From Azospirillum sp. B21 (lineage in GTDB: Bacteria; Pseudomonadota; Alphaproteobacteria; Azospirillales; Azospirillaceae): a DNA stretch of 64,000 nt. The DNA lies in the NCBI RefSeq assembly GCF_008364825.1, contig NZ_VTTO01000021.1:1-64000 (forward strand), read 5' to 3'. A model generated the notes under the pieces. It saw only the letters and a program-made list of their open reading frames with translations. It searched no databases and was not told the origin of the DNA. The position numbers and the translations under genes are program-made. Positions 59,405 to 64,000 of this stretch are shown here, one piece after another (position 1 is the stretch's first letter; each line of letters opens with the position of its first letter).

Positions 59405-59851
59405 TCAGGCCGAGCGCGCCTTGGGAAGGCCGGCAGCGAACGCGGCGGAGCCGTGGAAGATCTCCAGCGCGTCCGGCTTGGACGACGGGCGCAGCCCGCC
59501 CAGGATCTCCCCGGCGGCACCGATGGCCTGGACCAGCGCGTCCGGCATCACCGGCTTGCGCAGCAGGCCCATGGCGAAGCTGCGGGCTTCCGCCGCATGG
59601 TGATCGAAACCGGTCATCAGCAGCGACGGAATGCCGTTCTCCTGCCACAGCCGCCGGGCCAGTACGAGGCCGTTCTCCCCACCGGCGAGATTGACGTCGA
59701 CCAGCGCCAGGTCGGGACATTCGCGGGCACCGACCCGCGCGGCCTTGGCGGCATCACGCAGCGGTCCGACCACGGTATAGCCCGCATTCTCCAGAACGGC
59801 CTTCACGGCCGGACCGATCAGCGGATCGTCCTCGACGACAAGCAACTTCAA
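59405..59851 (-). CDS. Stand-alone response-regulator receiver protein
   Basis: A 148-residue protein made of a single CheY-like receiver domain: acidic pair in VVEDDP (Asp8, Asp9), phospho-acceptor Asp52 in LALVDVNLAGGENG, Thr80 in LLMTGF and Lys99 in LLRKPVMP. No output domain follows, only a short tail. It would act by protein contact, for instance in a phosphorelay or in general stress signalling. Single-gene transcript with its own terminator; a possible EcfG-type promoter lies upstream at 59936-59960. No cognate kinase is in the window. Confidence 0.88.
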   Translation of the reverse strand: MKLLVVEDDPLIGPAVKAVLENAGYTVVGPLRDAAKAARVGARECPDLALVDVNLAGGENGLVLARRLWQENGIPSLLMTGFDHHAAEARSFAMGLLRKPVMPDALVQAIGAAGEILGGLRPSSKPDALEIFHGSAAFAAGLPKARSA

Positions 59852-59935
59852 GACGGCATGCTCCCTTGATCTAACCGAGCGGGCTTATAGCCCGCCCCGT
59901 CCGGTTTTCGAAGCCTGTTCGGCTTCGATCCACTG

Positions 59936-59960
59936 AACCGCCCATGTTTGTCGCGGTTCC
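59936..59960 (-). promoter_or_regulatory. Possible EcfG-type stress promoter of the receiver gene
   Basis: On the minus strand GGAAC, 16 bases, then GGTT. The alphaproteobacterial general stress sigma factor EcfG prefers GGAAC-N16/17-CGTT, so one of nine specified bases differs. Placed 85 bases before the receiver start. A second GGAAC directly abuts it. Suggestive only. Confidence 0.35.
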
Positions 59961-60080
59961 GTTCCGTTCAAGAGGTCGAAGGGGTACCCCCTTCCGGTCA
60001 TGCAGCCCCACTGAACGTCCGGTTTGGAAACATACACCATTGTCGCCTGTTTTACACTTACGCGTGAGAGGAACGAAACC

Positions 60081-60299
60081 ATGGCATTCGTTGAGTTGAC
60101 CGAGATATCGGGGGATACCGTTCTGGTGAACCCCATCGCCGTCGCCTATCTGCGGGCCACCGCCGATGGCGGGACGGAGCTGCATTTCACCGGGCGGGCG
60201 GAGCCGCTGCGGGTGCCGGGCGCGCCGTCCGACGTCGCCCGCTCCCTGGAAAACGCAGCCCCCACCCCACCCGATCCTACCCTGTCGTTGCTGGCCTGA
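60081..60299 (+). CDS. Small FlbD-like protein
   Basis: A 72-residue protein (MAFVELTEISGDTVLVNPIAVAYLRATADGGTELHFTG...). The pattern of a short beta-strand start, 'VNP..V.YL' and a following hairpin resembles the FlbD/small beta-barrel type, often found near flagellar genes, but similarity is weak. GAGAGGAACG precedes the ATG. It ends eight bases from the convergent enoyl-CoA hydratase stop. Unknown function. Confidence 0.55.
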   Translation: MAFVELTEISGDTVLVNPIAVAYLRATADGGTELHFTGRAEPLRVPGAPSDVARSLENAAPTPPDPTLSLLA

Positions 60300-60307
60300 C
60301 AGCCGGG

Positions 60308-61090
60308 TCAGCCGCGGGGGTAATTGGGCGCCCGCTTTTCGAAGAAGGCGGTGATGCCCTCCGCCGCCTCCGCCCCATGCAGGGCCTCGACGAAGAAGGC
60401 GGCCTCGCGGTCGAGCTGCTCGTCGGGAGCGCCGAAGCCGCTCTCGATCAGCCGCTTGGCCCGGCCGATGGCCAGCGTCGGACCATCGGCCAGCCGCTCC
60501 GCCCAGGCCATCGCCTCGGCGAGCGCGGTGCCGGGCGCCACCACCCGGTTGACGATGGCGAGCTGGGCCAGCCGCGCCGCGCCGATCTTGCCGCCCTCGA
60601 ACATGATCTCGGCCGCCAGCTGCGGCGTCGCGGCGCGGGCGAGGAAGGCGGAGGCACCGCCGTCCGGGTTCAGCCCGACCTTCACATAGGCCAGGGTGAA
60701 CACCGCATCCTCCGCCGCGACGATCAGGTCGCACCCCAATGCCACCGAGAATCCCGCCCCGGCGGCTGCCCCCTCCACCGCGGCGATCACCGGCTTGGGG
60801 CAGGCGCGCATGGCGCGGGTCCAGCCATGAAAGCGCTCCAGGCTGCCGCGGGTCACCTCCGGGTCGGCCTTGGCGTTGCCGAGCAGCCGGCCCAGGTTGC
60901 CGCCGGAACAGAAGGTGCCGTTGGCCCCGGTCAGGACGATGGCCCCCACCCCCGGATCCTCGGCGGCCTGGACCAGGGCGTCGCGGGCGGCGGCCATCAT
61001 TTCCGGCCCCAGCGCGTTCCTGGTGGCAGCGTCGTCCATGGTCAGCACCATCACGCGGCCCTGGCGCACGACGGTCAGTTGTCCGCTCAT
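60308..61090 (-). CDS. Enoyl-CoA hydratase/isomerase (crotonase family)
   Basis: A 260-residue crotonase-fold protein: LTGANGTFCSGGNLGRL and PVIAAVEGAAAGAGFSVALGCDLIVAAEDAVFTLAYVKVGLNPDGGASAFLARA. The oxyanion loops are present. At the second catalytic place there is Asp (NPDGG) rather than Glu, which is typical of PaaG/ECI-type isomerases rather than plain hydratases. It works on an acyl-CoA in the cytoplasm. Its ATG overlaps the thioesterase stop (ATGA), and it is the last gene of the second liv operon, so it likely handles the CoA ester of an imported compound. Confidence 0.88.
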   Translation of the reverse strand: MSGQLTVVRQGRVMVLTMDDAATRNALGPEMMAAARDALVQAAEDPGVGAIVLTGANGTFCSGGNLGRLLGNAKADPEVTRGSLERFHGWTRAMRACPKPVIAAVEGAAAGAGFSVALGCDLIVAAEDAVFTLAYVKVGLNPDGGASAFLARAATPQLAAEIMFEGGKIGAARLAQLAIVNRVVAPGTALAEAMAWAERLADGPTLAIGRAKRLIESGFGAPDEQLDREAAFFVEALHGAEAAEGITAFFEKRAPNYPRG

Positions 61091-61529
61091 ATCTCGGTTC
61101 CCTCCCGGTTCTCGCTGCCCGGCCGGTATTTGAACATGCCTTCCGACGTGGCGATCAGGGCGCCGGTGTCGCCGTGGCGGATCTCCGCCGCCACCCCGAT
61201 GATCTTGCGCCCGCCGCCGCGCAGCCGGCCGGTGGCGACCAGCGTACCGGTGCGCGCCTGTCCCAGGAAGCTCGTCGACAGCGACAGCGTCACCACCCGC
61301 CGCACCCGGCCGGCGAAGGGACAGTATGTTGCCGAGAATCCGGAAACCGTGTCCAAAAGCGTCACCAGAACCCCGCCATGCACCACCCCGGCCCGGTTCA
61401 GGTGGCGCTCGTCGATGGCCATCGTCAGCTCCGCCTCCCCCTCCTCCCAGCGACTCAAGGCGTAGCCCAGCAGGCGCTGGAATCCCGATTCCGGTTCCCC
61501 ATTCAGCAGATCGTCCATACCCTGTCCCA

Positions 61530-61530
<1 letters not shown>
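61087..61530 (-). CDS. PaaI-like hot-dog thioesterase
   Basis: A 147-residue hot-dog protein with the PaaI-type active segment NRAGVVHGGVLVTLLDTVSGFSA and later VVTLSLSTSFLGQARTGTLVATGRLRGGGRKIIGVAAEI. It hydrolyses an acyl- or aryl-CoA, in phenylacetate-type pathways to free trapped CoA. Start at 61530 overlaps the livF stop by one base (TGATG), with an ATG at 61518 as alternative. Coupled to livF and to the crotonase gene. Confidence 0.85.
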
Positions 61531-62248
<718 letters not shown>

Positions 62249-62252
<4 letters not shown>

Positions 62253-62974
62253 GACGCCTCCGCAAGCGTGGTTTCGCCGGTATAGCTGCGGATCACCTCC
62301 GGGTCGCGGAACACCGCGTCGGGGGAGCCGTCGGCGATGATCTGGCCGAAATTCAGCACCAGCACCCGCGGGCACAACGCCGCGATGGTGGCGATGTCAT
62401 GCTCGATGATGACCATGGCGAGGCGGTAGCGGTCGCGCACCGCCGCCAGCCGTTCCATGAAGGCGCGCTTGCCGCTGGTCTCCAAGCCGGCAAGCACCTC
62501 GTCCAGCAGGAGCAGGCTGGGCTCGGTCGCCAGCGCCTTGCCGACCTCCAGCGCCTTGTGCTCGGTCAGCGCCAGTTCGGTGGTGGCGTCCCGGTCGGCC
62601 TTGTCGCGCAGGTTCAGGATGTCGAGGATCTCGTCGATCCGCCTCAAATCCCTCTTGCCGGCGCCGAAGCGCTGGGCGACCAGAAGGTTCTCCCGCACCG
62701 TGCAATGGCCGAAGGGGCGCGGGATCTGGAAGCTGCGGCCGATGCCGAGCCGCGCCCGCTTCCATTCCGGCAGCTTCAGCAGCGAGGTGCCGCGGAAATC
62801 GAGCCGCCCGGCGGTCGGCCGAACCACGCCGGAGATGACGTTGAACAGCGTGGTCTTGCCGGCGCCGTTCGGGCCGACCAGTCCGATGCTCTCGCCCTCC
62901 GCGACGGAGAAGCTGGCGCTTTTCAGCGCCTGGACGCCGCCGAAATTGACCTGGACGCCTTTAAGCGTGAGCAT
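62249..62974 (-). CDS. livG: LivG-type ABC transporter ATPase (second cassette)
   Basis: A 241-residue ABC ATPase with Walker A GPNGAGKTTL, RLGIGRSFQIPRPFGHCTVRENLLVAQRFGAGKRD, LALTEHKALEVGKALATEPSLLLLDEVLAGLE, where the LivG-typical LTEHKALEV stands for the signature. It overlaps livM by 14 bases and livF by four. Confidence 0.9.
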
Positions 62975-63932
62975 GGCGGTTCTCCTTCACCGGGCGGCGG
63001 CTGAGCGCCGGCATCAGGCCGCCGGGGCTGAACAGGATCATGGCGCAGAGCAGCACGCCCAGGATCATCTGATGGCCGTGCGGCAGGATCGGCTTGAACA
63101 GCAGCTGGTCGACCAGATAGATCGCCAGCGCCCCCACCACCGGCCCCCACACCGTGCGGTAGCCGCCGAAGATCGCCGCAGCGATGGGCAGCACGGTCCA
63201 GCCGCTGGAGAAGGCGTAGTCGGGGTCGAGGAAGCTGATGAAATGGGCATTGAAGGCCCCGACCACCCCGGTGATGAAGGCCGACAGCACCAGCATCGCC
63301 GCCTTCAGATGCGTGCTGGGCACGCCGACCACGCGGGTTGCGACCTCCGTATCGTGCATCGCCTTCAGGGCAAGGCCCCAGGTGCTGCGCCGGATGGCGT
63401 CATAAGCCAGCGCCGCCAGCACCACGATGGTCAGCACGATCAGGTAGCCGCCGGTCTTGTCGCCGAAATCGAAGCCCAGCACGGTGGGAAAGCGCGGGAT
63501 CGACAGCAGCCCGCCGGCTCCGCCGGTGATGGGGGTCATCTCCGTCGCCAGGATCTGGAAGATGTGGGCATAGGCGAGGATGGCGAGCGCGAAGTATGGG
63601 CCGCGCAGCCGCAGCGCCGGCAGCATGGCGATGGACGACACCGCCGCCCCCAGCCCGCCCAGCAGCATGGCCGCGAAGACCGGCACCCCCAGCTTCATCG
63701 CCAGCACGGCCGAGGTGTAGGACCCCACCCCGAAGAATGCAGCGTGCCCGAAGCTGACCATGCCGCCGAGATTGCCCAGCAGCGCCCAGGCCACCGCCAC
63801 CCCGGCGATGGTCAGCGCCGCTACGATCAGCCCCAGCACATAGGCGTTGCCGCCGAAGACCAGAGGCACGCCGACATAGGCGACGGCGAGCGCCACGGCC
63901 AGAAGAATGCGGTTCATCAGGGAATTGCTCAT
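62961..63932 (-). CDS. livM: LivM-type ABC transporter permease (second cassette)
   Basis: A 323-residue permease with about nine spans; LGNLGGMVSFGHAAFFGVGSYTSAVLAMKLG, TPITGGAGGLLSIPRFPTV and MHDTEVATRVVGVPSTHLKAAMLVLSAF are LivM signatures. The start overlaps the livH stop (ATGA). With livH, livG and livF it forms a complete set apart from the binding protein. Confidence 0.9.
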   Translation of the reverse strand: MSNSLMNRILLAVALAVAYVGVPLVFGGNAYVLGLIVAALTIAGVAVAWALLGNLGGMVSFGHAAFFGVGSYTSAVLAMKLGVPVFAAMLLGGLGAAVSSIAMLPALRLRGPYFALAILAYAHIFQILATEMTPITGGAGGLLSIPRFPTVLGFDFGDKTGGYLIVLTIVVLAALAYDAIRRSTWGLALKAMHDTEVATRVVGVPSTHLKAAMLVLSAFITGVVGAFNAHFISFLDPDYAFSSGWTVLPIAAAIFGGYRTVWGPVVGALAIYLVDQLLFKPILPHGHQMILGVLLCAMILFSPGGLMPALSRRPVKENRHAHA

Positions 63933-64000
63933 CGCGCCAGCGCCCTCCCCCCGCCGAACAGGCCCGAAGGCGAGACGAACAGCACGACCAGGAACAGGAT
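63929..64000 (-). CDS. livH: LivH-type permease, C-terminal end only (second cassette)
   Basis: The last 23 codons of a permease: ILFLVVLFVSPSGLFGGGRALAR, then TGA. The LFxSPSGLFG ending is typical of LivH. The gene continues past the window edge. It overlaps livM by four bases. Confidence 0.75.
   Translation of the reverse strand: MLFLVVLFVSPSGLFGGGRALAR

Overview
The window is high-GC, densely coded DNA. Its gene content (liv-type ABC cassettes, DctABD with NADP-malic enzyme, a TreYZ/MalQ trehalose locus, many TPR-glycosyltransferase proteins) fits an alphaproteobacterium, most likely a Rhodospirillales member close to Azospirillum. That placement is an inference from gene content and codon style; the window holds no rRNA, tRNA or other phylogenetic marker that I can see, and no CRISPR array or complete insertion sequence.

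Layout. 0.2-1.7 kb: an ECF sigma factor with a membrane anti-sigma-like protein and a periplasmic sensor-like protein, closed by a strong terminator. 2.1-5.2 kb: tex and a convergent LysE exporter with a REP-like repeat between them. 5.2-8.9 kb: a minus-strand block that looks like a domesticated phage recombination module (CI-like repressor, YqaJ/lambda-type exonuclease, Rad52/Red-type annealing protein, two small unknown genes, terminator) with TGCGA-NN-TCGCA dyads on both sides of the repressor. 8.9-12.6 kb: YbjQ, an exported MetX-like alpha/beta hydrolase and a lower-GC patch with a secreted ankyrin protein. 12.7-16.4 kb: an EmrAB-type efflux pair with its divergent TetR regulator and two near-identical operators. 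16.5-20.0 kb: a diguanylate cyclase, RodA, and a GH16 protein whose catalytic motif is eroded. 20.0-28.4 kb: livH-livM-livG, then an L,D-transpeptidase and a TPR protein, then livF, a TauE-like permease and an acyl-CoA synthetase. 28.6-37.3 kb: a glycine-zipper lipoprotein, then a glycan block (PseG-like hydrolase, sugar nucleotidyltransferase, a 1338-residue double-module TPR-glycosyltransferase and a 667-residue relative). 37.5-44.8 kb: C4-dicarboxylate use (maeB, dctA, divergent dctBD), with a sigma-54 promoter and two upstream sites visible before dctA. 44.9-49.5 kb: O-acetylation of an exopolysaccharide (AlgI and AlgX/J-like) and a secreted RTX protein with DUF5648-type repeats, plus a fragment of such a repeat upstream. 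49.7-58.6 kb: a trehalose/alpha-glucan locus dominated by one 1868-residue polypeptide that joins maltokinase, TreZ and MalQ, followed by TreY. 58.7-60.3 kb: a Ser/Gly-rich exported protein, a stand-alone receiver and a small FlbD-like protein. 60.3-64.0 kb: a second liv cassette (livH partial, livM, livG, livF) translationally coupled to a hot-dog thioesterase and an enoyl-CoA hydratase/isomerase.

How the parts work together: dctBD senses dicarboxylates, DctA imports them and MaeB makes pyruvate and NADPH. TreY, TreZ and MalQ trim and convert alpha-glucan to trehalose. The two liv cassettes sit beside acyl-CoA enzymes, which suggests that they import carboxylic or amino acids fed into CoA-linked catabolism. 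The most unusual items are the self-contained exo/annealase/repressor block with its dyad operators, the maltokinase-TreZ-MalQ fusion, the double TPR-glycosyltransferase and the GH16 protein with missing catalytic residues.
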